NCBI GenBank assembly: GCA_021781575.1
Contig: JAJXWP010000017.1
Coordinates: 1-64,000 of the forward strand
DNA: 64,000 nucleotides
Origin: Pseudomonadota bacterium
Lineage (GTDB): Bacteria > Pseudomonadota > Alphaproteobacteria > Rhodospirillales > Magnetospirillaceae
Reading direction: 5' to 3'
Shown: positions 50,992 to 60,464 of the stretch, piece after piece
Layout of the letters: each line of letters starts with the position of its first letter
Numbering within the stretch: position 1 is the first letter of the stretch
Translations under genes and position numbers: made by a program
The notes under the pieces: model-generated
Told to the model about the DNA's origin: nothing
Seen by the model: only the letters and a program-made list of their open reading frames with translations
The model's database searches: none

Positions 50992-53721
50992 ATGACAACA
51001 CGCGCCCGCCGTTATTCCGGTATCGCCGTTCTCCTGGTGATCATCCTGGGCAATGTCGGAGTCTGGTGGCTGATGAACCGCCCCCAGTCCGGCGTCCAGT
51101 GGCACGGTGAAATCAAGAGCATTTCCTTCAGTCCCTATCGAAAGGATGACAATCCTTTCGAAAACCGCTACCCGCCGCCGGATTCCATCGACCGCGATTT
51201 GTCGCTGGTGGCCACCAAGGCGCAGGCCATCCGCCTGTATACCTCCCTCGACTTCTTTTCGACCGTCCCACGAATGGCGGCCAAGCACGGCCTGACGGTT
51301 ACCGCCGGCGTCGATATCCGCGGCGCCTTGGCCGATCCCGCGCTCCACCTCGGCAAGCCGGCCAACCAGATGAGCGGCGACGAGTTGAAGGCCTTCAACC
51401 TCGAAATGAAGGACCTGATGCACAACGAGGAGGATATCAGGGCGACAATCGCGTTGGCGCGGCAGTCTGACAACATCGACCGGGTCATCGTCGGCAACGA
51501 GACGATCTATCGCGGCGACGTGACCATGCGGCAGCTGATCGGCTATATCCGGCGGGTCAAAGCCAAGGTCCGCCAGCCGGTGTCGACCGCAGAAGCAGCA
51601 TATGTCTGGTTGGCCCACCCCGAACTGGTGAAGGAAGTGGACTTCATCGCGCTGCAGATCCTTCCCTACTGGGAAGGCGTGCCGGTGGAGTCGGCCGTCG
51701 ACAAGGTCCTCGGCGAATATGATAACCTGCGGACGCTTTATCCCGACAAGCATGTGATGCTGTCGGAAGTGGGCTGGCCGTCGGCCGGCAAATCCCGCCA
51801 GCAGGCGGAGCCTTCGGTGATCAACCAGGCCCTGTTCCTCCGCCGGTTCCTCAACGTCGCCACCGAGAGAGGCATCGACTACAACGTCATCGAGGCCTTC
51901 GACCAACCCTGGAAGAAAGCCATCGAGTGGTCGGTGGGCACCCACTGGGGCGTCTGGGATGCCGACCGCAATCCGAAATTTTCGATGGTCGAACCGGTAC
52001 TCGAGGTCAAACAGTGGCCGGTGCAGGCCACTGCCGCCACCATCCTGGCGCTGATTCCGGTCATCTGGTTCCTCTACAACTGGAACCACTTGCGGACGCG
52101 CGGCAAGATCTTTTTTGCCGTCCTGGTACAGTTCGCCGCCTCGTTGGTCATCTGGACCATGTCGGTGCCGGTGATCCGCGACTTCGCGCCCTCGGCCGAG
52201 CTTATGTACTCGGTGCTCATGCCGGCCCAGGTAATTCTCCTGGTGGTGGTGCTGATCGCCGGATACGAGTTGACCGAGTTGACCTGGGCGAGGCAGATCC
52301 GCCGGCGCTTCACGCCCGAGACCGCCCCCCAGCCGACCTGCTTCCCCAAGGTATCGCTGCACCTGGCCTGCTACAACGAGCCGCCGGAGATGGTGAAGCT
52401 GACGATGGACAGCCTCAACCAGCTCGACTATCCGAATTTCGAGGTTCTGGTGCTGGACAACAATACCAGGAACCCCGAGGTGTGGAGGCCGGTCCAGGAA
52501 TACTGTGCCACCCTGGGCGACCGCTTCAAATTCTACCACCTCGGGAAATGGCATGGCGCCAAGGCCGGCGCCCTGAACTTCGGTCTGACCCAAACCGACC
52601 CCGAGGCCGAAATCGTCGGCGTCATCGACTCGGACTATCAGGTCAGCCCGGACTGGCTGAAGACGCTTGTTCCCTATTTCGAGAACCCCAAGGTCGGCTG
52701 GGTCCAGGCGCCGCAGGATCACCGCGAATGGGAGCTCGACCTGTTCAAGGAATCAATCAACTGGGAATATGCCGGTTTCTTCGACATCGGCATGGTGGCG
52801 CGCAACGAGGACAACGCCATCATCCAGCACGGTACCATGACCCTGATCCGCAAGAAGGCGCTGGAAGAGACCGGACGGTGGGCCGAGTGGACCATTGTCG
52901 AGGATGCCGAGCTGGGCCTCCGACTGCTGGAGAACGGCTATGAGTCGGTCTACCTCAATCACCGCTTCGGCCATGGGCTGACCCCCGACAGCTTCACCGC
53001 CTATAAGAAGCAGCGGTTCCGCTGGGCCTACGGCGCCTGTCAGATCCTCAAGGGCCATTGGCGGGCATTGATCCCGTTCCGCAATACAGGCCTGACCGCT
53101 GGCCAGAAATACCATTTCCTCACCGGCTGGCTGCCGTGGTTCGCCGACGCCTTCTATCTGCTGTTCACCGTGGCGTCGGTATTCTGGACCTTCGGCCTGG
53201 TGTTCGCGCCGCGGCTGTTTGACTTCCCGTTGGCCATCTTCGTCATGCCGACCGTCGGCGTGTTCGTCGCCAAGCTGGTCCATCACCTGTTCCTCTACAG
53301 TACGCGGGTGAAATGCAACTGGCGCCAACGGGTCGGCGCGGCGATCGCCGGCATGGGACTGACCTACTACATCGGCCGCGCCATGTGGCAGGGCGTCTTC
53401 ACCAGGACCATTCCTTTCCTGCGCACGCCGAAGTGCGAGAACCGGGCCGCCTGGACCGCCGGCTTCATGATGGCGTCGGAGGAAACCGTCCTGATGCTGT
53501 CGCAGTGGATCTGCGCCGCGATGATCCTGTTCGCCAAGGGTTGGCACGACCTGGATGCCCGCATGTGGGCCCTGGTTCTCTCCGTCCAGTCGATTCCCTA
53601 TTTGGCGGCGCTGATCACTGCCCTGGTCTCGGCGCTGCCCACCGAAGGATTCATGAAGCGCCTGCAGCCGCGCCGCAAGTCACCGCTGCCGCCGCTGGCT
53701 CCGACGCAGGCGGCCGAGTGA
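50992..53721 (+). CDS. GH17-GT2 fusion, beta-glucan synthase (NdvB-like), 909 aa
   Basis: An N-terminal helix (about 7-25) is followed by a periplasmic GH17 domain (35-330; Glu in VIVGNETIYRGD and LSEVGWPS), helices at about 345-440, and a cytoplasmic processive GT2 domain with VSLHLACYNEP, VIDSDYQV, VEDAELGLRL and QRFRW; more helices end the protein. GT2 polymerises UDP-glucose, and GH17 probably branches or cyclises the chain, as for NdvB/NdvC cyclic beta-1,3/1,6-glucan in Bradyrhizobium. ATG 50992 or GTG 50986. Coupled to the next gene by GTGA. Confidence 0.93.
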   Translation: MTTRARRYSGIAVLLVIILGNVGVWWLMNRPQSGVQWHGEIKSISFSPYRKDDNPFENRYPPPDSIDRDLSLVATKAQAIRLYTSLDFFSTVPRMAAKHGLTVTAGVDIRGALADPALHLGKPANQMSGDELKAFNLEMKDLMHNEEDIRATIALARQSDNIDRVIVGNETIYRGDVTMRQLIGYIRRVKAKVRQPVSTAEAAYVWLAHPELVKEVDFIALQILPYWEGVPVESAVDKVLGEYDNLRTLYPDKHVMLSEVGWPSAGKSRQQAEPSVINQALFLRRFLNVATERGIDYNVIEAFDQPWKKAIEWSVGTHWGVWDADRNPKFSMVEPVLEVKQWPVQATAATILALIPVIWFLYNWNHLRTRGKIFFAVLVQFAASLVIWTMSVPVIRDFAPSAELMYSVLMPAQVILLVVVLIAGYELTELTWARQIRRRFTPETAPQPTCFPKVSLHLACYNEPPEMVKLTMDSLNQLDYPNFEVLVLDNNTRNPEVWRPVQEYCATLGDRFKFYHLGKWHGAKAGALNFGLTQTDPEAEIVGVIDSDYQVSPDWLKTLVPYFENPKVGWVQAPQDHREWELDLFKESINWEYAGFFDIGMVARNEDNAIIQHGTMTLIRKKALEETGRWAEWTIVEDAELGLRLLENGYESVYLNHRFGHGLTPDSFTAYKKQRFRWAYGACQILKGHWRALIPFRNTGLTAGQKYHFLTGWLPWFADAFYLLFTVASVFWTFGLVFAPRLFDFPLAIFVMPTVGVFVAKLVHHLFLYSTRVKCNWRQRVGAAIAGMGLTYYIGRAMWQGVFTRTIPFLRTPKCENRAAWTAGFMMASEETVLMLSQWICAAMILFAKGWHDLDARMWALVLSVQSIPYLAALITALVSALPTEGFMKRLQPRRKSPLPPLAPTQAAE

Positions 53722-54806
53722 CCCTCACCACCATCCCCCTTCCCCGCCGCCTTCCCGACGTTCTCGGCACCGGCGCATTCCTCAAGAACACGCTGTGCGC
53801 CATCAAAGGCGAATACGCCTACATCTCGCCGGCCATCGGCAACCTGGACGGCGTCGAAGCAATCGCCGGCTTTGAACGGGCCGCGGAAATGCTGCAGGCC
53901 GAGTTGCGCCTGCAGCCGCGACGGATCGGCCACGACCTGCACCCCGACTTCTTTTCCACCCGCTGGGCCCAGGCCCAGACCGCGCCGGCTCTGGCGGTCC
54001 AGCACCACCACGCCCACATCGCCGCGGTGGTGGCCGAGCACGGCCATGCCGGGCCGGTCGTCGGGCTGGCCCTCGATGGCTTCGGGCTGGGCCCGGGGAA
54101 TCAATCCTGGGGCGGGGAATTGCTGTGGGTCGACGGCCCCGAATACCGCCGGCTCGGCCATCTGGCCCTGCTCGCCCAGCCGGGCGGCGACCTGGCGGCG
54201 CGCCAGCCCTGGCGCATGGCCGCTGCAACCCTGCACCGCCTGGGCCGCGGCGACGAGATCGCGGCGCGTTACCGCCAATACCCGGCGGCGGTCATGCTGG
54301 GCAGCGTCATTGCCAAAGGGGTCAACAGCCCACCGACCTCGAGTGCCGGCCGTCTGTTCGACGCGGCCTGCGGTTTGCTGGACGTCTGTCCGGTGGCCGA
54401 ATTCGAAGGCCAGGCGCCGATGGCCCTGGAAGCGATGGTCCGCCGCCCGCGAGTCCTCGAGGGTGGCTGGACGATCGGCGCGGACGGCGTGCTCGACTGC
54501 CTGCCGCTGCTGTCCGTCTTGCTCGACCAGTGCGATCCGGCCGACGGCGCCGACCTGTTCCACGGAACCCTGGTCGCCGCCCTTGCCGATTGGGCGGCCG
54601 GCGCGGCGGCGACGGCGGGCATCGACAGCGTCGCCATGGGCGGCGGATGCTTCTTCAACAAAGTGCTGCGCCTGGGCTTGGCCGAGGCTCTGACCGCCCG
54701 CGGCCTGAAGCCGCTGTTGCCGGTGGCGGCTTCGCCGGGCGATCCCGGCGTCAGCCTCGGTCAGGCCTGGGTCGCCGCCACGGCACTCGAACGGAACCTG
54801 TGCTGA
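53718..54806 (+). CDS. stand-alone Kae1-like/HypF C-terminal carbamoyltransferase domain, 362 aa
   Basis: It matches the last third of HypF: metal site QHHHAHIAAVVAEHG, LALDGFGLGPGNQSWGGELL, SSAGRLFDAACGLL, EFEGQAPMALE and SVAMGGGCFFNKVL. HypF is about 750 aa; the acylphosphatase, zinc and YrdC-like parts are absent. Kae1-like domains of HypF and TobZ pass a carbamoyl group to Cys or sugar OH. GTG 53718 overlaps the glucan-synthase stop (GTGA). With no hyp genes nearby, a role in carbamoylating the glucan or a lipid is possible but unproved. Confidence 0.8.
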   Translation: MTLTTIPLPRRLPDVLGTGAFLKNTLCAIKGEYAYISPAIGNLDGVEAIAGFERAAEMLQAELRLQPRRIGHDLHPDFFSTRWAQAQTAPALAVQHHHAHIAAVVAEHGHAGPVVGLALDGFGLGPGNQSWGGELLWVDGPEYRRLGHLALLAQPGGDLAARQPWRMAAATLHRLGRGDEIAARYRQYPAAVMLGSVIAKGVNSPPTSSAGRLFDAACGLLDVCPVAEFEGQAPMALEAMVRRPRVLEGGWTIGADGVLDCLPLLSVLLDQCDPADGADLFHGTLVAALADWAAGAAATAGIDSVAMGGGCFFNKVLRLGLAEALTARGLKPLLPVAASPGDPGVSLGQAWVAATALERNLC

Positions 54807-54887
54807 TCCATGGGCTGTCTATGGGCGGGCCGTTTTCGGCGAGCACGGACGGACAGGACGTGCAGCGTTCCAACGCGGACTTCCTGA

Positions 54888-56018
54888 ATGCGCCCCCGTC
54901 TCCGCCTGTCCCTTTTCTATGCGGCGCTGTTCACCGTGATCGGCGTGCAGTTGCCCTTCTGGCCGCTCTATCTGAGCTCGAAGGGAATGACCGCGGCCGA
55001 GATCGGCGTCCTTCTGGCATCGGGCTACTTCGTCAAGATCCTGACCAATCCGGTAGTCGGCCATATCGTCGACCATCGTGGCGAGCGTCGGCGGCCGATG
55101 CAGATCCTTGCCGTGATCAGCCTCGCCGCCACCGCGCTGTTCGCGGTGACCGGCGGATTCGTGCCGCTGCTGACGGTCACCCTGGTTTCCGCCGCCGCCT
55201 TCACCGCCATGATGCCGCTGGGCGACAGCCTGACCATGCTGACCGCCATCGATCAACGGCTCGACTACGGACGGATTCGGTTGTGGGGATCGCTGTCCTT
55301 CATCGCTGTATCCGGCCTGGCCGGACTGCTGCTGGTCGACGCGCCACGGCCGGCCATCCTGTGGGCGGCGGTCGCCGGACAGATGCTGACCCTGGCCGCC
55401 ATCGCCAAGCTGCCCGATATCCGCACCGTCCACTCCGCGGCGGGGTCGCCGGCCGCCCTTAGGCCGCTTCTCGCCAAACGGTCGTTCCAGTTGTTCCTGG
55501 CCGCCACCAGCTGTACCCAGGTCAGCCACATGATCTACTACGGCTTCGCCACCCTCCACTGGCGGCAGGCCGGCATGTCGGGGGCGGCGATCGGAGCACT
55601 GTGGGCCGAAGGAGTGATTGCCGAAGTGCTGCTGTTCGCCTTCGGCGCCCGTCTGCTCGCCCGCTGCGGTCCGATCTGGTTCATCGCCGCCGGCGGCATG
55701 GCCGGCGTGATCCGCTGGACCATCCTCGCCCTGACCACCGATCCGTGGGTGTTGGCGTCGGTCCAGTTCCTCCACGCATTCACCTTCGGCGCCAACCACC
55801 TGGGCGCCATGCATTTCATCAGCCGGGCGGCGCCGCCGACCTTGTCGGCGCGGGCGCAGAGCCTCTATTCCTCGGTTACCGCGGGCATCGTTCCCGGCTT
55901 GGCCATGCTCTTCGCCGGCAAGCTGTACCAAGGCATGGGCGGAGGGTCGTTCCTGATCATGAGCGCGGTCTCGGCCGGCGCCCTCGGCTTGTCGCTGCTG
56001 CTGCTCAAACAGCGCTAA
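54888..56018 (+). CDS. MFS transporter (HcaT/MFS_1-like), 376 aa
   Basis: Twelve predicted helices; LYLSSKGMTAAEIGVLLASG (residues 25-44 approx.) and the loop HIVDHRGERRRP match the 3-phenylpropionate/MFS_1-like group. ATG 54888 begins MRPRLRLSLFYAALFTV. It lies 81 bases after the Kae1-like gene on the same strand, so it may belong to the glucan operon. The substrate is unknown. Confidence 0.85.
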   Translation: MRPRLRLSLFYAALFTVIGVQLPFWPLYLSSKGMTAAEIGVLLASGYFVKILTNPVVGHIVDHRGERRRPMQILAVISLAATALFAVTGGFVPLLTVTLVSAAAFTAMMPLGDSLTMLTAIDQRLDYGRIRLWGSLSFIAVSGLAGLLLVDAPRPAILWAAVAGQMLTLAAIAKLPDIRTVHSAAGSPAALRPLLAKRSFQLFLAATSCTQVSHMIYYGFATLHWRQAGMSGAAIGALWAEGVIAEVLLFAFGARLLARCGPIWFIAAGGMAGVIRWTILALTTDPWVLASVQFLHAFTFGANHLGAMHFISRAAPPTLSARAQSLYSSVTAGIVPGLAMLFAGKLYQGMGGGSFLIMSAVSAGALGLSLLLLKQR

Positions 56019-56129
56019 CCCATCCGCTCCCCTCTGGCAATTCCGCCGGTATTGGGTTTAAACCATTCCCGCAAGCCTGGCTGATCGGGCTATCATAGGA
56101 CTATGACCTGAAGTCACAGAGGACAGATC

Positions 56130-57824
56130 TTGACCTTGCTGCGTTTGTCCGCCCCCGCCGTTCTCCTGCGCGCCATGGCCCTGTCGGCCATCCTGTGGGG
56201 CACCGATGGCGCTATGGCCGCGCCGGCCGCCCATCCACAGGACGCGGCCGCGATGGAAATTCAAAAGCGCCTCGACAATGGTGCGGACAGCGTGCGGCTT
56301 GACGGCCAGACCCTGGACGCCGCCGCCCTGCGCGCCTTCTACCAGCCGCGCGACTGGCGACCGGCCTGGTCCGAATCGGCCGACACCGTATTGGCCGTCC
56401 TTGGCGCGGCGGGGCTGGACGGCCTGCCCACCGGCCCCTTGCATTATTCCGTCATCGCCGCCCGGCGCCCGGCGACCGGCCCGGCCCGGCTAGCCGACCT
56501 CGATCTGCTGATGACCGATGGACTGCTGCGGTATGCTTCGGCCATGCGCGGCCAGCGGGTTGATCCCCGGCAGATCGAGGATGACTGGTTCATCGCCACC
56601 CCGCCGTTCGATGCGGTAACCTATCTGCGCGATCATGTCGGCGACATTCTTCCCGCCCTGCAGAACCTCCAGCCACCCTATGCCGGCTACCAGCTGTTGC
56701 GGAGCAAACTGGCCGAGCTGAGAGCGATCGCCGCCGCCGGCGACTGGCCCAAGGTGCCGTTTGGCCCACCTCTCAAGCCGGGGGCGACCGACGACCGGAT
56801 TCCGGCGGTCAGACGGCGGCTGATGGCGACCGGGGAACTGGCGCGGGGCGATGACGCCTCGCCCCTGTTCGATCAGCCTTTGGTCGCCGCCGTGCAACTG
56901 TTTCAGCGCCGGCACGGCCTGGCCGACGACGGCGTGCTGGGCCGGCAGACCATCGCGGCGATGAACGTGTCGGCGGCCGAGCGGGCCCGCCAGGTTGCCG
57001 TCAACATGGAACGCTGGCGGTGGCTGCCGCGACACCTCGAATCCAACCACATCGTCGTCAATGTTCCCGGCGCCTGGCTCGAAGTGGTGGACGACGGCAA
57101 GGCGGTGCTGACCATGCGGGTCGTGGTCGGCGACCCCGACCACCCCACGCCGGCCATGCACGCGGTGATGAACTCGCTGGTGCTGAACCCGATCTGGCGG
57201 ATCCCCGCCTCTATCGCCACCAACGAAATCCTGCCCAAGCTGAAGAAGGACCCCGGCTACCTGATCGCCAACGATCTCGAACTGGTTTCCGATTCATTCC
57301 CGCCCGGCAGCCCGGAAAGCCAGGGAGTGGGAATCGCATGGAAGGACATGAGCACCATGCCCTGGCCGGTCCGCCAGCGTGCCGGATCGGACAACGCGCT
57401 GGGTCGCATCAAGTTCAATATCCCCAACGGCGACGACATCTACCTGCACGACACGCCCAACCGCAGAGCCTTCGCCCGAGCCTTCCGCGCCCTGTCGCAC
57501 GGCTGCGTGCGGGTGGAAAAGCCGGATGCGCTGGCCCTTTATGTGCTGCGCGACAAGGACTGGTCGGAAAAGAAGCTGGAAACCGAAATCGACGACGGCG
57601 ACACCCGCACCGTCCGGCTCGGCAAGCATCTGCCGGTCTGGCTGCTTTATTGGACCACCTGGGTGGATGCCGACGGCGCGGTACAATACCGCGACGATCT
57701 GTACGGCCGCGACCGGCGCTTGGCGGCGGCGCTATCGCGCGCAACACGATCATACTCAATTGTGTACCACAACCAGAAAATGACACCCCAGATGGTGCGA
57801 TGTGAAGGTTGCCGGCTGCCCTAA
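56130..57824 (+). CDS. ldtD-like: L,D-transpeptidase (YcbB/LdtD type), 564 aa
   Basis: Forms 3-3 cross-links in peptidoglycan. A signal peptide (about 1-30), an N-terminal unknown part, a peptidoglycan-binding repeat (AVQLFQRRHGLADDGVLGRQT, near 250-275) and a YkuD domain with SHGC motif (LSHGCVRVE, Cys459) show in order. The start is TTG 56130, after GAGGA. Followed by a DUF882 peptidase, the order known for E. coli ycbB-ycbK. Confidence 0.92.
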   Translation: MTLLRLSAPAVLLRAMALSAILWGTDGAMAAPAAHPQDAAAMEIQKRLDNGADSVRLDGQTLDAAALRAFYQPRDWRPAWSESADTVLAVLGAAGLDGLPTGPLHYSVIAARRPATGPARLADLDLLMTDGLLRYASAMRGQRVDPRQIEDDWFIATPPFDAVTYLRDHVGDILPALQNLQPPYAGYQLLRSKLAELRAIAAAGDWPKVPFGPPLKPGATDDRIPAVRRRLMATGELARGDDASPLFDQPLVAAVQLFQRRHGLADDGVLGRQTIAAMNVSAAERARQVAVNMERWRWLPRHLESNHIVVNVPGAWLEVVDDGKAVLTMRVVVGDPDHPTPAMHAVMNSLVLNPIWRIPASIATNEILPKLKKDPGYLIANDLELVSDSFPPGSPESQGVGIAWKDMSTMPWPVRQRAGSDNALGRIKFNIPNGDDIYLHDTPNRRAFARAFRALSHGCVRVEKPDALALYVLRDKDWSEKKLETEIDDGDTRTVRLGKHLPVWLLYWTTWVDADGAVQYRDDLYGRDRRLAAALSRATRSYSIVYHNQKMTPQMVRCEGCRLP

Positions 57825-57903
57825 ATCGATGTTATGAACGCTGCCATAGGTAATACGACCACGGGAGGCGAGACATGGACGTATTAATCCTTGGGGACGA
57901 AGG

Positions 57904-58443
57904 ATGCTGAACCGCCGCCAGTTCCTTGTCCTCGGCGCCGCCGCGACGGCCGCCACCACCCTCATGAGCCAGCCGGCCGACGCCGCAATCCGCCACAGGG
58001 TGGAGCGTTCCATCGCACTGCACAACATCCACACCGGCGAAAGCCTGAAAACCGTCTATTGGGCCGAGGGCCGCTACCATCCGAGCGCCATGCGCCAAGT
58101 CAATCGCATCCTGCGCGACCATTATTCCGGTACCGTCCACGCCATGGACCCGCATGTCATCGACCTGTTATGCGCCTTGCAACACCGGGTCGGCACCCAC
58201 AAGCCTTTCCAGGTCATTTCCGGATACCGCTCGCCGCAGACCAACGCCTGGCTGGCCTCCGTTTCCGACGGTGTCGCCCAACACAGCCTGCATATGGAAG
58301 GCCGGGCGGTGGACATCCGCCTCGAAGGCCTCAGCGTCCGCAGACTGGGACACGCCGCCAAGAGCCTGCGCGCCGGCGGCGTCGGTCAGTACCCGGATTC
58401 CGACTTTGTCCATGTGGATGTCGGCCGGGTCCGCTACTGGTGA
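57904..58443 (+). CDS. mepK-like: DUF882/M15-like peptidase (YcbK/MepK type), 179 aa
   Basis: Tat-type signal NRRQFLVLGAAATAATTL, then metal-peptidase motifs SGYRSPQTNAW, SLHMEGRAVDIRL (HxxxxxAxD) and FVHVDVG. In E. coli MepK cuts 3-3 cross-links, the bond made by L,D-transpeptidases, so the pair balances synthesis and cleavage. 79 bases after the transpeptidase stop, on the same strand. Confidence 0.92.
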   Translation: MLNRRQFLVLGAAATAATTLMSQPADAAIRHRVERSIALHNIHTGESLKTVYWAEGRYHPSAMRQVNRILRDHYSGTVHAMDPHVIDLLCALQHRVGTHKPFQVISGYRSPQTNAWLASVSDGVAQHSLHMEGRAVDIRLEGLSVRRLGHAAKSLRAGGVGQYPDSDFVHVDVGRVRYW

Positions 58444-58540
58444 CGCCCCTCTATCCCCAGGCATCGGCGAAAGATCTCCCTCGGCCAGCGAGGATCTTCG
58501 GCTCCCGGCCCCGGGTTGACGGAGGCACGGCCTGACGGCA

Positions 58541-59794
58541 TTGCCCCCCCCGGCCATTTTCCCCGCCTGGCTGACCAGGCATCGACTGGTCGGTTATTCA
58601 CGAATGATCGGTGCCGGCTATCTGGCGCTGCTGATCGTTTTCCACCTGGTGGCGGCAGGCCAAGCGACCGATGGGCTGGCGCCCATGGTCACCGACTTCA
58701 ACACATTCTACGCGGTAGCGCCGCTGCTTGACCGCCATCCGCCGGCAGCGGCCTATGATCCGGTGACCATGCAGGCGGCGGAACGGGCGGCCTTGCGCCG
58801 CGCCTATCCGCAGTTGAGCGATCGCCAGGCGGCATCGGTGCCGCTGTTCACCTGGCTCTATCCACCGACCACGTTGATGCTGTTGGCGCCACTCGGGCGG
58901 CTTCCCTACTGGCTGGCCTACGGCCTGTGGGACTGCGTCACGCTGCTGTTCTGGCTCTCGGCGGTGCGCCGCATCCTGCCGGGCCGTGCGGGCTGGTCGG
59001 TGGCCGTCGCCCTACCGGCCACCTTCCTCAACGGCATGTTCGGCCAAATGGGCTTCCTGACCGCCGGACTGCTCGGCTGGGGCCTGACTCTGCTGGCGGA
59101 GCGTCCGGTGCTGGCCGGCACCGCGCTCGGGCTGCTGACGATCAAGCCGCATTTCGGCCTGCTTCTGCCTCTCGCCCTGATCTGTGGCGGGCATTGGCGG
59201 GCTATCGCCGCCGCCGCCACCACCGCCCTGGCTCTGGGCATCGCCAGCCTGCTGCTGTTCGGCCCGGCGCCGTGGGCGGCCTTTCTGGCCCATGCCGGAC
59301 AAGGCGGCGCCCTGATGGAAAGCGGAGCAGTTCCCTGGGTGCTGATGCCGACCTTGTTCCCCGCCCTGCGCCTCCTTGGCCTGTCGCCCCCGCTCGCCTA
59401 CGCGGCGCAGGCGGCCGCCGCGCTGGCCGCCGCGGTGGCTGTCGGATGGGCATGGCGCCGACGCGGGCCGGCCGACCTGAAGGCCGCCGTCCTCTGCCTG
59501 GCGACGCTGCTGGCCTTACCATTCGCCCACGCCTACGACCTGGTGGTGGCGACCCTGCCGCTGTTCTGGCTGGCCGGCCAGGGCTTCCGGACACGGGCCG
59601 AGGTGACGCTGGCGGTGCTGACTGCCCTGCTGCCGTTTCTCGGCCCCGGCCTCGCCAAGCTTGGCCTCCCGGTGTCGCCCCTGGTGATCGGGGGCTTTCT
59701 GGCGGTCGTCCTGCTGAGGATTCACCGTGGTGGGCGCGGATGCGCCCGCCCGGCGCGGGGCTATGATGGGCCTACCGCAGGCCCAGCTTGGTGA
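58541..59794 (+). CDS. GT87-type (DUF2029) membrane glycosyltransferase, 417 aa
   Basis: About ten membrane segments; DFNTFYAVAPLL in the first loop with its Asp and the region WLYPPTTLMLLAPLG are the GT-C pattern of DUF2029/GT87 mannosyltransferases. The start is unsure: TTG 58541 has GGAGG 15 bases upstream, while ATG 58604 is a sensible second choice. Acts in the periplasm on a lipid-linked sugar; substrate unknown. Confidence 0.78.
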   Translation: MPPPAIFPAWLTRHRLVGYSRMIGAGYLALLIVFHLVAAGQATDGLAPMVTDFNTFYAVAPLLDRHPPAAAYDPVTMQAAERAALRRAYPQLSDRQAASVPLFTWLYPPTTLMLLAPLGRLPYWLAYGLWDCVTLLFWLSAVRRILPGRAGWSVAVALPATFLNGMFGQMGFLTAGLLGWGLTLLAERPVLAGTALGLLTIKPHFGLLLPLALICGGHWRAIAAAATTALALGIASLLLFGPAPWAAFLAHAGQGGALMESGAVPWVLMPTLFPALRLLGLSPPLAYAAQAAAALAAAVAVGWAWRRRGPADLKAAVLCLATLLALPFAHAYDLVVATLPLFWLAGQGFRTRAEVTLAVLTALLPFLGPGLAKLGLPVSPLVIGGFLAVVLLRIHRGGRGCARPARGYDGPTAGPAW

Positions 59795-60401
59795 TATCCA
59801 GCGGCACGCCGCTGTAGTTGGGCGGCCGGATGAAGGCGGCGGGATCGGCTTTCGTCCGCCGCAAATTCGACAAGCCGGTTTCCACCGGCATTTCCCGCCC
59901 ACGGAACACCACCCGGCCTTTCGCCTTCATCAGGATGCCATCCCCGGTGAACCACATCTGCCCGGCAAAGCCACCCGCCTGCCCGGCCGCCGAGCTCACG
60001 TCGTAACGGGTGGTCGGTTCGCCGGCGATCACCTGGCGCCCGGAAATCTTGCGATCCAGGACAATGCCGTCGACACCACCGATCAGACTGGCCAGCGCAT
60101 CGAACCTCGTGGTGATATACCATTTCCGCGCCGGCCAGATGATCGTCGCCTCGTCGATGTCTCGGCGCAGCAGCAGGGTCTGGTGCCCGGCGGCGGTGTC
60201 GAAATCCCGACGTTCCCGCCCCGGAGCGTGGATCACTTCTCCACGAAAAGTGCCATTACTGGAGTTCAAATAATAATTGGCAGTATAGTCGACCTTGGCG
60301 TCCAGCAACTCGACCGCCGTCACCGGAGCGGCATGGGCCGGCAGATACAGGGACAGGATCAGAACGAGTGCGGCGACAGCGGCGAGCAATGAACGGAACA
60401 C
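59772..60401 (-). CDS. exported protein of unknown function, DUF4412/LolA-like, 209 aa
   Basis: GTG 60401 follows AGAGG; an ATG at 60428 lacks a ribosome site. A signal peptide (LLAAVAALVLILSLYLPAHAA) leads to a beta-rich protein (KVDYTANYYLNSSNGTFRGE) with an outline like LolA or DUF4412 lipid-binding proteins. The C-terminus overlaps the end of the GT87 gene on the other strand by 23 bases. Function unknown; the family label is tentative. Confidence 0.7.
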   Translation of the reverse strand: MFRSLLAAVAALVLILSLYLPAHAAPVTAVELLDAKVDYTANYYLNSSNGTFRGEVIHAPGRERRDFDTAAGHQTLLLRRDIDEATIIWPARKWYITTRFDALASLIGGVDGIVLDRKISGRQVIAGEPTTRYDVSSAAGQAGGFAGQMWFTGDGILMKAKGRVVFRGREMPVETGLSNLRRTKADPAAFIRPPNYSGVPLDITKLGLR

Positions 60402-60464
60402 GGCAACCTCTTTTTCGGCACGGGTCATGACTATGCGACAAATATGGCGGAATCGGGAAGGAAC

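Noticed and set aside
50815-52722. 635-codon minus-strand frame opposite the GH17-GT2 gene
   Set aside because: Repetitive Asp/His/Arg/Gln composition typical of an antisense shadow; the plus strand carries all GH17 and GT2 motifs.
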